From NCBI GenBank assembly GCA_030765055.1, contig CM060952.1, positions 86,760,993 to 86,824,992 on the forward strand: a DNA stretch of 64,000 nt, read 5' to 3'. Under the pieces are notes generated by a model, which saw only the letters and a program-made list of their open reading frames with translations, searched no databases and was not told the DNA's origin. Position numbers and translations under genes: made by a program. Positions 1 to 13,262 of this stretch are shown here, one piece after another (positions within the stretch are counted from its first letter, which is position 1; every line of letters starts with the position of its first letter). This DNA is from Mantis religiosa. Its lineage: Eukaryota > Arthropoda > Insecta > Mantodea > Mantidae.

Positions 1-1440
1 CGTTATAAAAGTTGGTCTTCATTCCTCGTTAGTTACACACATGTTAAAAAAGAAGAGGTGGGATATCAACATCCATTTAATATGTTATCTAGTTAAAGAG
101 CTCTTGAAAGTTTATATCAGTGACATTTGGTAAGCCTGTACACAATTTTGTCGCAGAAGCAAACATTGACAAACCTGTAGAGAGAAGATATTTTAATTGC
201 AATTTGCTGACACCAGCTCTTCTCTAACATGATAGACCACGTAACGACAAACCGCTGCCGATTAGACAGTTGATATACGGTACACAAAACAAAATTTATA
301 CTTCTAAATCTGTAATAACACTATTTCCCGCCTCCTGCTTCACCATTCTGTTCCCTTTCCTGTTAGCACCATCACCCTATTACAGTCATGTTGCAAACCC
401 GTATACCACGCTCTTATTCAATTTCTTCAAGAAAGTGTTCTACACATTTAGTCTCTCCCACTCTTATTAAGTTTTCCTTTATTGTTTTCCCTTCGATGGC
501 CATGTGGGATTTTCCTAAAGGCCAAAAAAGAACTATTTCTCCAAACTGATAAAACAGTAAATTTTTTTTGGAATGGAAGGTCGTGGACTTTGTGTAAAAT
601 AGTTTACACGCGACGTTTGTGGACAGCTTTAAGATTCTGGACCATTTACTATTCTATCTCGTCTGAATTTCTATGAATGTCTATCTCGATTAACATGAAG
701 CAGATTTTAGAGAAGCACATGTTGTTGATAACATTCAAGCTGGCCTCTCTTGTACGTGGGACAAACAAGCGGTTGTGCAGGTGAAGCCGCTGCTTCTATT
801 GATTTCCCGGCCTACGCAATTACAGTAAAGATATCATATAACTCCTGTAAAACAGCCTCCATATTCCTGACAACTGATTTGCAAGTTGCAACATAACAGC
901 TGCCTTTACTAAGCTAGAATGTAAGATATCTTGTTGACATTTAGGATGCCTGTTATGGGAATGTCTTTGTTATAGTTTTATTTTCTAGATGTTTGCAAGG
1001 AAGTATTGTATTCCATCCGAAACTTCGATAGTGAGATTTCACCAGAATTCTAAGTTTTGAGTCAAACAAAATACTATAGCAAAAGAGTAATTATCCAAGC
1101 ATGCGGCACGGAGATATACAAGAAAATCCCTCACGTCAAGAAACTCTTTACATGAAGAAATTTTCGAACACTTGGATGTTCTGAAAAAGTGTATCTAACA
1201 ATTTTCGTTAAAATTCCATATGTATAAATATTATCAACAGAATGCATGTCTTGAATTTTATGTATGAAGTCCTCTTCATTCTTGATGGCTTTTTAATAAC
1301 AAGTAAACCATAAGAGATCGTTAAAGCACAGTTTATATCAGATACAATTTTTTTCAGGTGTGAACTATTTCCATTTGTTTGTATTTTCCAAAGCATTTTC
1401 CAACTAGGAAGTTGTTATCTGTTTTAAGTGCTGGTCATGC
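1..1440. other. AT-rich DNA, nothing recognised
   Basis: I see no coding frame with family motifs, no long repeat and no terminal inverted repeats here. Short open frames are of the length expected by chance in AT-rich DNA. Confidence 0.6.
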
Positions 1441-1464
1441 AAGTAGAATGCAATATCAAAGACA

Positions 1465-2262
1465 TCACATAACGACCAGATGTTTAAAACTTTGAATATC
1501 ACTGAATTCCCTTGTACCTACAGCAATAACATGTTTATCTTGATTACTATGAAGTGGATAGAGGAATAGGCGAAAGGTTTGTGTAAGATAGGGTGAATGT
1601 TCAAGTAATTCGAACTCAAATTCGCAAATTTTTCCCATTGCAGTGACTGAACGATGGGCCGGACCATTGTCGTGAAGAAACAAGATATTTTTCTTTGCTA
1701 AATGAGATCTTTTACTTTTCACCTCCTCACTCAAACGTTGTAGTAAGCTTGCTTAGTATTCACCAGTGATATTTTTACCCTTTTCCAAGCAATCAATAAA
1801 AAATAATTCCCTCTACATCCCAGAAAACACTCGCCATAACCTTGTTAGCTGACAAAATTCACTTTTCCTTTTATGGAATTGGTTTATCTGGCGCAATCCA
1901 CTGTTTTGATTCTGATTTACTTTTTGCAGTGCAGTGATGTATCCAAGTTTCATTCATGGCAATAAGTTGCCTCAAAACTGCACTAAGCGTTTTACGGTAG
2001 AGTTCCAAATTCATAACTGAAACAATCTTCCTTTGCAAATTTTTATCAGATGTCAATAAACGTGGCACCCATCTTGCACAGACTTTGTGAAAGCCCAAAC
2101 CCTTATTTAAAATATTACCTGCATGTTATTTTGATATGTTTACAGCCTCTGTTATCTCAAACAATTTTAATCTGCGGTATTACATACTAAATGATAAATT
2201 TGTTCAATGATCTCTGGAGTTGTGACTTCTACAGAGCGTGCTTGCCAACAAATAGACGGATA
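1465..2262 (-). pseudogene. Decayed mariner transposase
   Basis: On the minus strand the segment reads as most of a mariner-family DDE transposase, the enzyme that cuts and pastes mariner DNA at TA dinucleotides. From the N-terminal side (near 2250) come a helix-turn-helix remnant around EITEAVNISK, then GFHKVCARWVPRLLT, the block around ETWIHH near 1950, the VMASVFWD and EGIIF block near 1830, and LHDNGPAHRS followed by LLEHSPYLTQ near 1610-1680. Stops and frameshifts break it into at least three pieces. The third catalytic acidic residue, normally in SPDLAP, is replaced (SPYLTQ). I could not find matching terminal inverted repeats. The family call is firm from motif order; the copy is clearly dead. 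Confidence 0.88.
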
Positions 2263-4689
2263 AAGTGGATTTAGAAAGTATAGCAAAGTTTGCTTATGAT
2301 TGCCTTAATAAGTGTAATGCAATTATTTATTACAGGTATGGATCTATAATCTCTTTCGCCCAGGGCAAGAATGGGGTTCAGGAACCCTTTATGTCGCTAG
2401 CACTCTGAACACTAAAACAAAGTATGCTTATCTAATTAACGTAATCTAAAATTACACAATACCATTTTCCAATAAGTATATATGATCCAGTTATCAGTAT
2501 TTCCAGTATTTTAATTGTTATTCTATTTATGTTCTTGATTATAAATAAACAGAGCTGCACATCTGAACTAAGGTTTGATATTTAATAAATCATCAATATT
2601 ATTTAACCGTAAAGGGGGCTAAATTACAACACTTCAAATTACGTAAATGTTTAATGAAGTATAAGATATAAAATTAATTACGTACATGTATGAAATATCA
2701 GAACAGCAATGAAAAACTACACAATGTATATGCATTCCAATAACGTGGTCTGTTTATATTGCCTTGTTTACGCTCCACATAGAGTCATCTATAAAACAAA
2801 TTCCAAACTGGTGTAAAACGTTTTCGGTATTTCACACCCTTCTAACCCCAGGTCTGGAACCGTGCTAAAGCACTTCACAGAACTGTTGTTACTTCCATTA
2901 ATATAACGGGCCAAAATGACCTCGCAGTCGACGGGCCCTAAAACACCACACACTCACTCGTTCCATTAATATAACGAAAAACTGCCTCCAAATCGAAAGA
3001 TCACAAAATATTTTCTATAGTAAATAATTTACGCTACTGAAAGGCACAACTGTACATAACTTGGTATTTTAATTTTATTGTAGGCTTAGACCTGCACTGT
3101 TTTGTACACTTTTAACCTATTCCACAAGGAAATTAAAATCAATATTTATACAATAACGTTTATATCATTGAGGTATATGCATTTGTTGCCCATTTAAAAG
3201 AAAGTATACCCAAGTTATATTTTAACGTGAAGTTTAAGTGTGCAACTAGGTAAGCGAATTGTTTTAGCATTACTTCTGTAATTTATTCTAAGCGCAACTT
3301 GCACCTTGCACCGATACAATCCACAACATGTCTACATGGAAAAATTAAATTAACGTTCAGTAACTCAGTATGTGTGTGGTGCAGAGATAGAGAGCACCTG
3401 TCTCCCAACAGCTGACAAAGTTTGTAAAAATAACCTGGCATAAGAGCTTCTGCATCGTTAGATAACCGACCCACTTGCCAAGATATCGGATAAACGTTTG
3501 GAATTTAAACGCCTTCCTGCAGTTTCTACACCATTTCCCTTTAGCTGAAAGTGAGAATAACTCAAATGTTTCATTCTCAAACTTTCAAACGCCGCTATTT
3601 ATATAAAGAAGAAGTAAAAGTGAGAATAAAAGATGTCACTTCAAACTTGGGCCGGCACATGACCTTCACCTCTCTTCGTACAACTGCAAGGTAATATCGG
3701 AAAGCGCTCACCAGTGGAAATCATTGTCCTTCCCTATGGGCATAAGTTACAAGACGTCTAAATAGCTTAAACACATATTTTTGTTTTGTAATTTATATAA
3801 ATCGACGAGATGTGAGTACAATTATGTAGCACATTAAACGATGATTTAAATACACCGTTTTGGGGGCACATTAATTATTTTGAGCCTTCCAGAAGTTTAA
3901 ATTTTACAGCCATAGTTGTAATTTTTTTTAAAAAAACTTCTACTAAGCTTAGAGGGTTGAAATCTGTCGTATTGTTGCAAATTAAGCAGTTTTAACAGAG
4001 AGGAAATATACTTTTAGGGTGTAACATATTGTTTTATAAAAATAATATTTTCTACTGCGACTTCCTAATGAAGTATTTATCTCTCATGAACAAATAGAAG
4101 ATCTGTCAATAAAATTGTAGCATCTATGTGCACCTAACAGATAAAATGTATTTTGGGTTATGTTTGACAGAAAAAAGAACTTCAATTCCAATTCTAAAAT
4201 GTATAGTTTATAATAAACACACGTCACAGTTTCCCTAACCCCAAAATGATTAAATCTGATTTATAACTCCCGTATATTACACATTTAGCTATGACAGACA
4301 TTCTTGTAAATGAAAAATGTTAAAATAAGGCGAACTTTTTTGATATTTCAGTCCAAACAATGTAATATTGCGAAACACTGCAGAACTGATGGATAGTCTT
4401 ACACAAACTAAAAATGTTCCGAATTTTGGCTTTTATCCTTTGTGAAGCGGTTGAAAACACTAAATGGAAACATGCCTGGAGTTATGCGGGAGTTACAGTG
4501 CACTTTCCTTTTTATTTTTAGTTTATTTAACAGCCATTCTATTATTTTTTACTCATAAAGGACCATTGTTACATCTTCCCCATAGGATCCTTATGCGCCA
4601 CGAAAAAAAAGTAATAACATTTTTAAGTTGTAACAGCTGATTTAGATAAAATCGTTTATCAATTGCCATGATTATATCACTGCCACCGA
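2263..4689. other. AT-rich DNA, nothing recognised
   Basis: No supported gene, RNA or repeat. Contains only short chance open frames and small homopolymer runs. Confidence 0.55.
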
Positions 4690-4872
4690 TGTATCTGAAC
4701 TTCCTTCCACCTCAGTTCTATTACACGCCAGTAAATCTACTGACATGGGACTGTTGCTTTCGAGCACATTTAAAGACCATTCCACTGGGCGGGATTTGAA
4801 TCTGTGACCTTCGAATCAGTAGGCGAGCGCCTAATTGATAAGCTTTGCTTCGCATCGAGGCTGCAAATCTGC
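4690..4872 (-). mobile_element. tRNA-derived SINE fragment
   Basis: Read on the minus strand, 4872 to about 4790 resembles a degenerate tRNA: a region like an A box (AGGCGCTCGCC context) followed by a B-box-like GATTCAAATCCCG. A non-tRNA body follows. This is the usual head-plus-body layout of a Pol III SINE. The B box deviates from consensus, so this copy is old. Boundaries are approximate. Confidence 0.55.
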
Positions 4873-5311
4873 GTCTAAGACACAATACAGGTAACTTACA
4901 ATCAATATAGCATGTAAGGATAAGAAAATCGGCCACAGATACGTTTAGTTTTTTTCCAGGTTGGGTGCAAACAATTCAAAAATTGAGAGATAAAAGTTTT
5001 ATACCATGGTAAGTTCCGTTCAATAATTTTGAATGACCGAAATATGGAAGGAATTAGATATTATAAGACTATCCTTTACTTTGTTCCTGTTATGGACGTA
5101 TGGGAGCGAAAGCCTTGGCAGAGAAAATGTTATTATTGATCTACTTTCAATAATAAGAAATTCCAGCTTGTACCGCAACATCCATACAATCATTGTCCCT
5201 TGACTTGATTTATTTTAAAGTAGGAGCCGAGTTCTATGCCCATAACACTGAAACCTTTATTATATTACCTATCTCCTCAGTTTACAGTTTTAGCTACATA
5301 GGCCTGTACCA
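4873..5311. other. No feature recognised
   Basis: AT-rich sequence with nothing I can assign. Confidence 0.5.
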
Positions 5312-5500
5312 CTAATCAAACAGTAGATTATACACTAAATTAATTTTAGGAATGTTATTTTCTGGGTTTATTAATCTCAGTAATTCAAACCTTTCCCGAA
5401 CCAAAAGTTCGAATTCGAAGATTATATGAGGGGTTGTTTTTTCCTCTTCATTACACAATCTAATATTGGTTCTTCTTATTGGTTTATTTGGGATCATCAA
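5312..5500 (-). pseudogene. LINE ORF2 C-terminal remnant
   Basis: The minus-strand frame contains RLCNEEEKTTPHIIFEFELL followed by VRERFELL and INPENN. This resembles the zinc-knuckle tail found after the reverse transcriptase of many non-LTR retrotransposons (C..C...E.T..H....C..L...RF), with at least one cysteine lost. It is about 60 residues and cut off on its N-terminal side by the CT microsatellite region. The clade cannot be decided. It could be chance, but the charged run followed by the His and RERF blocks fits the family well. Confidence 0.5.
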
Positions 5501-5571
5501 TACCCTTTGTTAGAACAATCTTCTTTCTTTTAGCACAATTTATTTCTTCTTCAGTTTACTCTATGTCTCTC

Positions 5572-5573
<2 letters not shown>

Positions 5574-5658
<85 letters not shown>

Positions 5659-5674
5659 TCTCTCACTCCCTCTC
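5574..5674. repeat. (CT)n microsatellite
   Basis: About 100 bp of nearly perfect CT dinucleotide repeat with a few ACTC and CCTC variants at the 3' edge. Confidence 0.97.
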
Positions 5675-5752
5675 TGTAGTGTGTTTTAGGAATACTATCA
5701 TTTGACATACTGTTTTCCTTATTGGTACATTAGGTTGGGAAATATTCTATAG

Positions 5753-6136
5753 AGATCGAGAAATGAGAAGGGTAGCGTGCTTCCTCGCTGGTGGAATCAC
5801 TGGTTTAATAAAGTAGCACGTGACGAGTGGACAGAAACAGACGCGGAGCTATGTTCTATCATAGAAGCTTATTGTGCATCAGAATCCGTGAGAAAGGATG
5901 AGAAGAAAGTACCCTACATGCGGCCAGCAGCTGTCACAGGTGGCACTACAGTTCTTCAGCCCGCCGGTCGCCAGGTCCGGCTGATCAATCAGTCCCCCTG
6001 GGACAGTCGGCCCTCCACAGCACCTTTCCTCAGTCGAGCGCATTATTTCAAGAGCACAAGCACTACCGTAGTGTATCCCACAGGTTACTTCGCTGATTCT
6101 TGGTACCTGGAAAGACCTGATGCGGGAATTAATTGA
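5753..6136 (+). CDS. Candidate host exon, unknown protein
   Basis: An open frame of about 127 codons with no ATG at its start runs to a TGA at 6134-6136. It opens directly after TTCTATAG, a plausible splice acceptor (junction 5752/5753), and a donor-like AAAG/GTAATG lies at 6139 just past the stop. The protein is of mixed, non-repetitive composition: a Trp-rich start (LPRWWNHWFNKVARDEW), an acidic stretch (ETDAELCSIIEAYCAS), a basic patch and a Ser/Thr/Pro-rich second half. Local GC content is higher than in its neighbours, as in insect exons. I recognise no family and no transposon motif. If real it is probably a last coding exon; the rest of the gene is not visible here. It could also be a piece of an unrecognised repeat. 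Confidence 0.4.
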   Translation, partial: RSRNEKGSVLPRWWNHWFNKVARDEWTETDAELCSIIEAYCASESVRKDEKKVPYMRPAAVTGGTTVLQPAGRQVRLINQSPWDSRPSTAPFLSRAHYFKSTSTTVVYPTGYFADSWYLERPDAGIN

Positions 6137-6139
6137 AAG

Positions 6140-7414
6140 GTAATGAAACGAGTTCCCTTAGTGAGCTGGGAAAACCTCGGTAACACTCTAAAATCAAAGG
6201 TCGAATCCACAGGTGCAGTAGTGAAAAACCTTGTTTATATAAACAAAAGCATAGTTTTGTTTCAGACTTTATATATACCATCTGAGAGAGGTATGTACAC
6301 TGTAAAATATATGTCTGAGGTGGTTCTAGTTAGAGGATTAAAATAGAAACAATAAAATAATTATCTACACATCTGAACATGAGCAAATGGTTTGTAATAT
6401 TACATTTGTTATCAATTTTAATATCTATATTATAACAAGCATTTTCGTTAGAACGGAGATAATTTTGAGTGAACTTTTATGATAACGGATGAAAACGCAC
6501 TCACACGCACGCATTCTCGCGAGATCCAAAAGTTGGCAAGATTCTATGTAATGGGGAAAGGAAACCAGAGTGAAACAACTTTGGAGACCTGCAGGACAGT
6601 AGTCGAGGTGATCTCATCCTGACGATATTTGCACCATTAAAAGTAAGCAGGAGAATATAGACTAATCTCGACGTAACAGCCGTGGAAGCAAAGGGGACAT
6701 AGGACAACGACAAACAACTATACACAGGCTACAATACAAGATCACTCTAGGAACAACTGACAGTCAAGAAGCATCACCATCTTCCTATCAGCAGCAATAG
6801 CAGAATAACTTTAGATTCACTTACAAAACACATACAAAATAGTCTACAAGTAGCAATTAGAGACCAAAGTGAAAAACCAGAAATGCAAAATAAAACAACA
6901 CTTTTCTACTATCACTCATATTAATGCTTATTTCTTTGCAGATAATTACAAGGGTAAAAATTTTAAGAGCTGGTGGCTATGTAATGGTTTTGAAATTACA
7001 TTGTCTTTACCCTGGCAAAGATAACAAACGAATGACTTGCTTGACTTGCTATTTATCTAAAGTATAAATAGGTAAACATTCAAATGAATATAACCAGTGA
7101 TATATTGAAATATTTATATCCACAATAAAATTGCCATTATTTCTTAAATGATACCTTAAATTTTTGTTAGTAACCTTTTGCCTATTTCTTAGATTTACCA
7201 GTTATACAAAAGTCATCCAGAATGAAGATCACTTCAGGGGCAGTTGGCAGAAAGTTCGAGATAAAAATTACACTTGTCATGAAAATATTTTTAAAATGGC
7301 AATTTAATCAAAATAGTTGGAGCCATTTTTTAAAAAAAACTAAAGTTTAGACAATTTTCTATTTAAAGCTTGCTTTCGGATGGAAGGATCGTTTTGAAAT
7401 TTTGGTGTTGCAAC
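6140..7414. other. No feature recognised
   Basis: AT-rich DNA following the candidate exon. If that exon is real this may be 3' untranslated or intergenic sequence; I see no clear polyadenylation context to prove it. Confidence 0.45.
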
Positions 7415-7665
7415 TTTTTTTTTTTTTTTTTTTTTGTTATTTATGTCCTCCAACGTTGTCATATCGGACGATGAATGAAGTGGTCGAAATTATGCTCAAA
7501 TGATTCGAGAGGTCCATAGAGCTTAGAGTTACCCAACATTCGTCTTTCAGGATAAGGGAAAACCCCGGAAAAACCTTATCTAGGTAACTCACCCTAACCG
7601 AGATTCAAACTCGGGACCTCTTGAACGTGAGGCAGACATGCTACCATTTATGCTTCCGAGGCGTC
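7415..7665 (-). mobile_element. SINE family A, copy 1
   Basis: A tRNA-derived SINE lying on the minus strand. The tail is the T run at 7415-7435 on the + strand. The body has the family signatures TCCAACGTT, TCGGACGATGAATGA, TTAGAGTTACCC, CATTCGTCTTTCAGGATAAG and AACCTTATC. The tRNA-like head near 7595-7663 carries the B-box complement GATTCAAACTCGGG (one base off the family form). The family recurs about ten times in this window. Confidence 0.9.
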
Positions 7666-8413
7666 GTATCCTTGAAAGATGCTTAACTTAAATACCAAAT
7701 TTAGACTAACCCACTTTAAAGAAACCAAAAAGGAATTAAAAATGTATCATGTATAGTTAATTTAGCATTTAAATGTTGTAGATCGTTGTGTAATAATTTC
7801 ATAAATATGATGAAGGCAAAAAGTCACACAACGTTGGTTATGACACTAAAGACAAAAAATAAGCATGTTGAGTTATTGGAACTACATCAAAAAGATAATG
7901 GATGATCAGTTGTGTTTCAAATGAGCAGCAAATGTTATTGACGTTAATTAATTTAGCATGTGTTACTGCTGTGTGTTCAACTCTCACATTCGTCTGTTTA
8001 CTTGCCCTGCCAAATTGCTAATGTTAACAAATCGATAGTGGATCTCGTTCTGGGTAGGTGCAGTGTTGCCACGTGGTGCGTGTATCATTATAGGTGTTTA
8101 CCTTCCGCACCTGTAAATTATGGTAGGGGAAAGCACTGCATTAAAACTGCTATATATATAATTGCATGATATTTTGTACACACTAACGTTTATTTTTATA
8201 CAGGAGGTACCTTTTACTGGGTCTGAACGTAGTGTGTTTGCCCTTTCATTGACACCAATAATTTAATTAATTACAACTGAACTATAATGTTGTCTACTGA
8301 TTGATTTCTATGCGCATAGAGTTCCCAGAACTAATAATTAAATTGCTATCTGCTGATTCTTTTTGTCTGATTATTTGTTTTAGAGAACAAAAGGCAGAAG
8401 AAACTGTATTGCA
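7666..8413. other. No feature recognised
   Basis: AT-rich spacer between a SINE and the mariner-like snap-back element. Confidence 0.45.
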
Positions 8414-9094
8414 AGTGTATTCCACATAAACCTGGATCATTTCAATAGGCCATAACGTTTGAGCCAATAACAGGACTCACGTGCAACTGTGGGAGAATAT
8501 AATACACAATTGGGAGAGTGCATTACATTATTTACATCTCAGAGAAAATATTGGAAGTGTCTTCCATCAGCATCTACAAATGTTTGCACTCGTCTCACCA
8601 TATTCTCTGAAGTTTTACGGAGATGGTATAGAAATGAGAGGCTATTTCCAGCAAGATGGAGCAACGTGCCACACATATAATGACACCATGGAACTTGTAA
8701 CCATTTCCTTCGATAATCGAATAATCTCAAAAGATCTGTGGGCATCCAGATCCCCTAACCTAACCTCACCGGGTTCTTTCTTGTGGAATTATCTAAAAAA
8801 TAGAGTGTACAAGAATAGACCACGGACAACTGATGTTCTCAAGGAATCCATTCGAACCGAAATAAATAATATTGTCGAGGATACTCTCCCTAAAACTTCA
8901 GAGAATTTGGTGAGTCGAGTGCAAACATGTATAGATGCTGGTGGAGGACACTTGCAACATTTTCTTTGAGATGTAAATAGTGTAATGTAATCTCCCAATT
9001 GTTTATTATATTCTCCCAACGTTGCATGCGTGTCCTATTATTGGTTCAAAGGTTATGGCCTATTGAAATGGTTCAGGTTTATATGGATCGCACT
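8414..9094 (+). mobile_element. Mariner-like snap-back element
   Basis: The two ends are long inverted repeats of one another: about 211 bp each (8414-8624 and 8884-9094), imperfect but alignable from end to end. They start with AGTG and share CATTTCAATAGGCCATAA and GGGAGAATATAAT. The right arm contains the 3' end of a Tc1/mariner-type transposase gene on the + strand. The left arm contains an inverted copy of that same 3' end, so the C-terminal coding sequence is present twice, facing inward from both ends. Only about 260 bp separate the arms. A DNA transposon that lost its N-terminal half and carries a duplicated inverted end is the simplest reading. Confidence 0.85.
8628..8969 (+). pseudogene. 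Tc1/mariner transposase C-terminal half
   Basis: The frame reads YFQQDGATCHT, then RIISKDLWASRSPNLT, SFLWNYLKNRVYKNRPRT and a C-terminal block ending GGHLQHFL. These are the second catalytic block (QQDGA.CH) and the third block (RSPDLT...FLWGYLK) of a mariner-like DDE/D transposase. The third acidic residue is Asn here (SPNLT), and the N-terminal DNA-binding domain and first catalytic Asp are missing. The last third lies inside the right terminal repeat. An inverted copy of the C-terminus (SENMVRRVQTF...HFQYFL) reads on the minus strand at 8539-8607. Confidence 0.85.
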
Positions 9095-9775
9095 ATATAA
9101 GTCAACAGGAATAACGTGACACAACTATGCCGGAATGTTTCCTGTGGTCCAGGCTCCAAAAAGACGGAGCACTCACTTTGTGCTAACGGTTTGAAAGCAT
9201 TTTAACCACACATTTCCAGACTGAAGAGGAACAGGCATCCTAGTTTCCTAATGTTACGCTATTAAACTCTTCTTTTTGGGGTTGCCTTAAAAGCAATATT
9301 TAGATGTAATTTTACTAATTTGCAATTTACAGCAGCGGATACTGATGAGTGCGCAATGATCACTGAACAAGGTATTGAACCACTGGCAAACCTGCTTTGA
9401 CATTGATGGAATTGTCAGGAAATGCATTAATATATATCCCTGCAATGCTGTAGTACCATTACTTTTATTTTTAATTCAATATTCGCCGAGACTTAACAGT
9501 ACTAGTTTTATTCATGATGTACTTAATATTGCATGACATAAAACCTAACATTAAATAAATAGCATAAAACAGTCACATGGATGTGAAAATCGAATATATT
9601 CACTATAAAAATAGTTGGTTTAATAACAATTCATACGTATATAAGAAAACATACTCTGGTTCTCTCTCTGTCACATGCATATAAATACCCAAATACAAAA
9701 TATGTTTAAGCAATATTTACTCAAATACCTATATCTCAGTAGCGCACTTCTATTTAATAGTCAGGTGACTCGGTT
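9095..9775. other. No feature recognised
   Basis: AT-rich DNA between the snap-back element and a SINE head. Confidence 0.45.
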
Positions 9776-9832
9776 AGGCGCTGGCCTATTCACAAAGCAT
9801 ATCATTGGTTTTTAAGAGAAAGGTCCGGGTCA
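9776..9832 (+). mobile_element. tRNA-like SINE head fragment
   Basis: GGTGACTCGGTTAGGCGCTGG resembles a tRNA D-arm/A box and AAAGGTCCGGGTC the start of a T-arm, but the B box is interrupted. Likely a broken SINE head. Confidence 0.4.
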
Positions 9833-9873
9833 GTAGGGACTCGTACGGGACGAACTACCGGCACAGCAGCTCC

Positions 9874-9875
<2 letters not shown>

Positions 9876-9926
<51 letters not shown>

Positions 9927-10151
9927 ACGTCTTCCAACGTTAAGTTATATCGGACGATCCATGGAATGGGTGAAATGATGTTCCAATGAGCCCAGGGTCC
10001 ATATAGCTTAGAGTTACCCGACATTCGTCTTTCAGGATAAGGAAAAACCGCGGAAAAACCTTATCCAGGTAACTCATCCTGACCGAGATTCGAACTCGGG
10101 ACCTCTTGAACTTGAGGAAGACTCGCTACCACCACGCTACCGAGGCGGGCA
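9876..10151 (-). mobile_element. SINE family A, copy 2
   Basis: Complete minus-strand copy: a 44-nt T run (9876-9919) as tail, then the full body and a well-kept tRNA-like head. The B-box complement GATTCGAACTCGGG sits near 10088-10101, and the head ends at GAGGCGGGC near 10151. It differs from other copies by small indels. Confidence 0.93.
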
Positions 10152-10200
10152 CCAGCTGCGTTAATAGGCCCCAGTCAATTGTCAGTGCAATTAATGAACA

Positions 10201-10940
<740 letters not shown>

Positions 10941-11910
10941 TTTTCCATTAGCTTTTTAATTCACAGTTTTGAATGTTAGGGCTAAGCACTTTCCGTTGGA
11001 GCCAAAAACACCTTCCAGTTATTTTTTTTTTTTTTTTTTTTTTTTTACGTCTGACAAACGGGCACATACTCTTACCGTGTTACTATTGTAAAGCAGCTAA
11101 GAAGTTAAAAAATGTAAAATGATATTGTAAACGCGACTAATTAAAAATCTGAGAAAAAACTGCTGGAAGTGTTACTAAATTACAAAAGTAATATTAGAAC
11201 GCATATGCTGCAACACCATTATAGTACCATGAGTATACCTATTGGACTGGAATTCCTCCTATCCATTTTACTGAATTCTTTTGTTCCCGTTGGATGTTTT
11301 TCCTTGTTATAGCTACATTTTCTCAGCATCTCATTATTTCATTTTTCCCTCGTCTTCGCTCGCAGACTATTGTAGTCTAAAGCATCCGTGATGTTTGTTC
11401 CGTCTGTTGTTATAGCACAGGTTCTTTTCTACACAAACCGCGCTAGGGAGAAGTACATTACAATGGCTTCTTGTTAAATTTTCAATTAATAAACCGACCT
11501 CGAATCTTTGTTTGCTCCATCTTCAGCACAATATCGGTTATTAGACGACGTGGAAAAGTTGATAAAGTCAAGAGAAAGACAGAGCGTGGTTTCAACTTCA
11601 GATTTCATTTGTTTCGAGGACTACTTGCAGGTTTTGAGGTTTCCTTTCTGACATAGATATCCATTTAATTTGTACCATGACGTTTTAGCGAGAATTCGCA
11701 AGCTAACCGGTCGGAGAAGTTATTTCATTAGGGAAAGCATAAAAACTGAACATTGATATTTAACTGAAAATATCCGTTTCGAGCAGCCATGAATCTACTA
11801 CTTACAGTAACAAAAGGAAGAATTGTGTTCCTCTAAAAGTTCGTACCAAAATCTCAATGGAAAAAAATGTTTCCAGGCTGTCATACTCCCGTTCGCTCTC
11901 CAAAAATAGT
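10941..11910. other. Poly(T) run, otherwise nothing recognised
   Basis: Holds a 25-nt T run (11022-11046) followed by TACGTC, which may be the tail of a decayed family A SINE. No other feature. Confidence 0.45.
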
Positions 11911-12644
<734 letters not shown>

Positions 12645-12734
12645 TTATTTTATTCTTTAAGTATAAAATTGACTACGTCATTTTACATAAAACATTTTTT
12701 TTACACAATTTGGCTTTCAGAAAGAACCCAGTTG

Positions 12735-12897
12735 GCCATCGAAGGGAATTTATTTTCTCTAGTGGCGCACATATACAGAATACACATACACATCACACTC
12801 CACACCCGTGCCCTAGGCAGGATTCGAACCCGTGACCCTATGCATAACGGAACGCGAGAGACATACGCTCTAACGACCATGGCTAACAGGGCCGACC
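12735..12897 (-). mobile_element. SINE family C, copy 1
   Basis: On the minus strand from 12897: GGCCCTGTTAGCC, then CGTTAGAGCG (A-box-like) and GGGTTCGAATCCTGCC (B box), forming a tRNA-like head of about 80 nt. The body is rich in TGTGTAT. A second copy with the same head is at 24620-24779. Confidence 0.75.
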
Positions 12898-12949
12898 TAC
12901 ACAAAACTTAGAAATAAACAAACAATAGTGAGGTCGTTTATCATTAATA

Positions 12950-13262
12950 AAATCCAAAACGTCCCAATACAGAGCCTTGAGGTACACCAAACTTTAACAT
13001 GGCTACATTAGATATATTACAATTAATTTCAAGTATGGTGTGACGGATAAGATTCAGAAAATTTCAGCTCATTTTTTTCGAGAATCTTAATATTTCAGTT
13101 TCATTAACAAGTCATGAGGAATACTATCAAAAGCATTACTAAGATCATAAAAAATAACAAGAATGACAGCATTAGCTTCATACATTTCATATACAGTTGA
13201 CAGCAGATCACTGACAGTATCGGTTGTTCAACTCCTAGATATGAAACCATACCAGGATAAAT
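12950..13262 (-). pseudogene. Non-LTR reverse transcriptase fragment
   Basis: Minus-strand translation gives FYDLSNAFDSIPHDLL, the RT motif with its first catalytic Asp, about 230 bp upstream of FGVPQGSVLG, the next conserved RT block. Between them are stops and frameshifts. The upstream part reads roughly YGFISRS.TTDTVSDLL, also as expected. Both motifs are characteristic of LINE RTs; the style (DLSNAFDS) fits RTE/Jockey-like elements of insects. There is no trace of the YADD block or the endonuclease, so only the middle of the RT domain is preserved. Confidence 0.8.
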
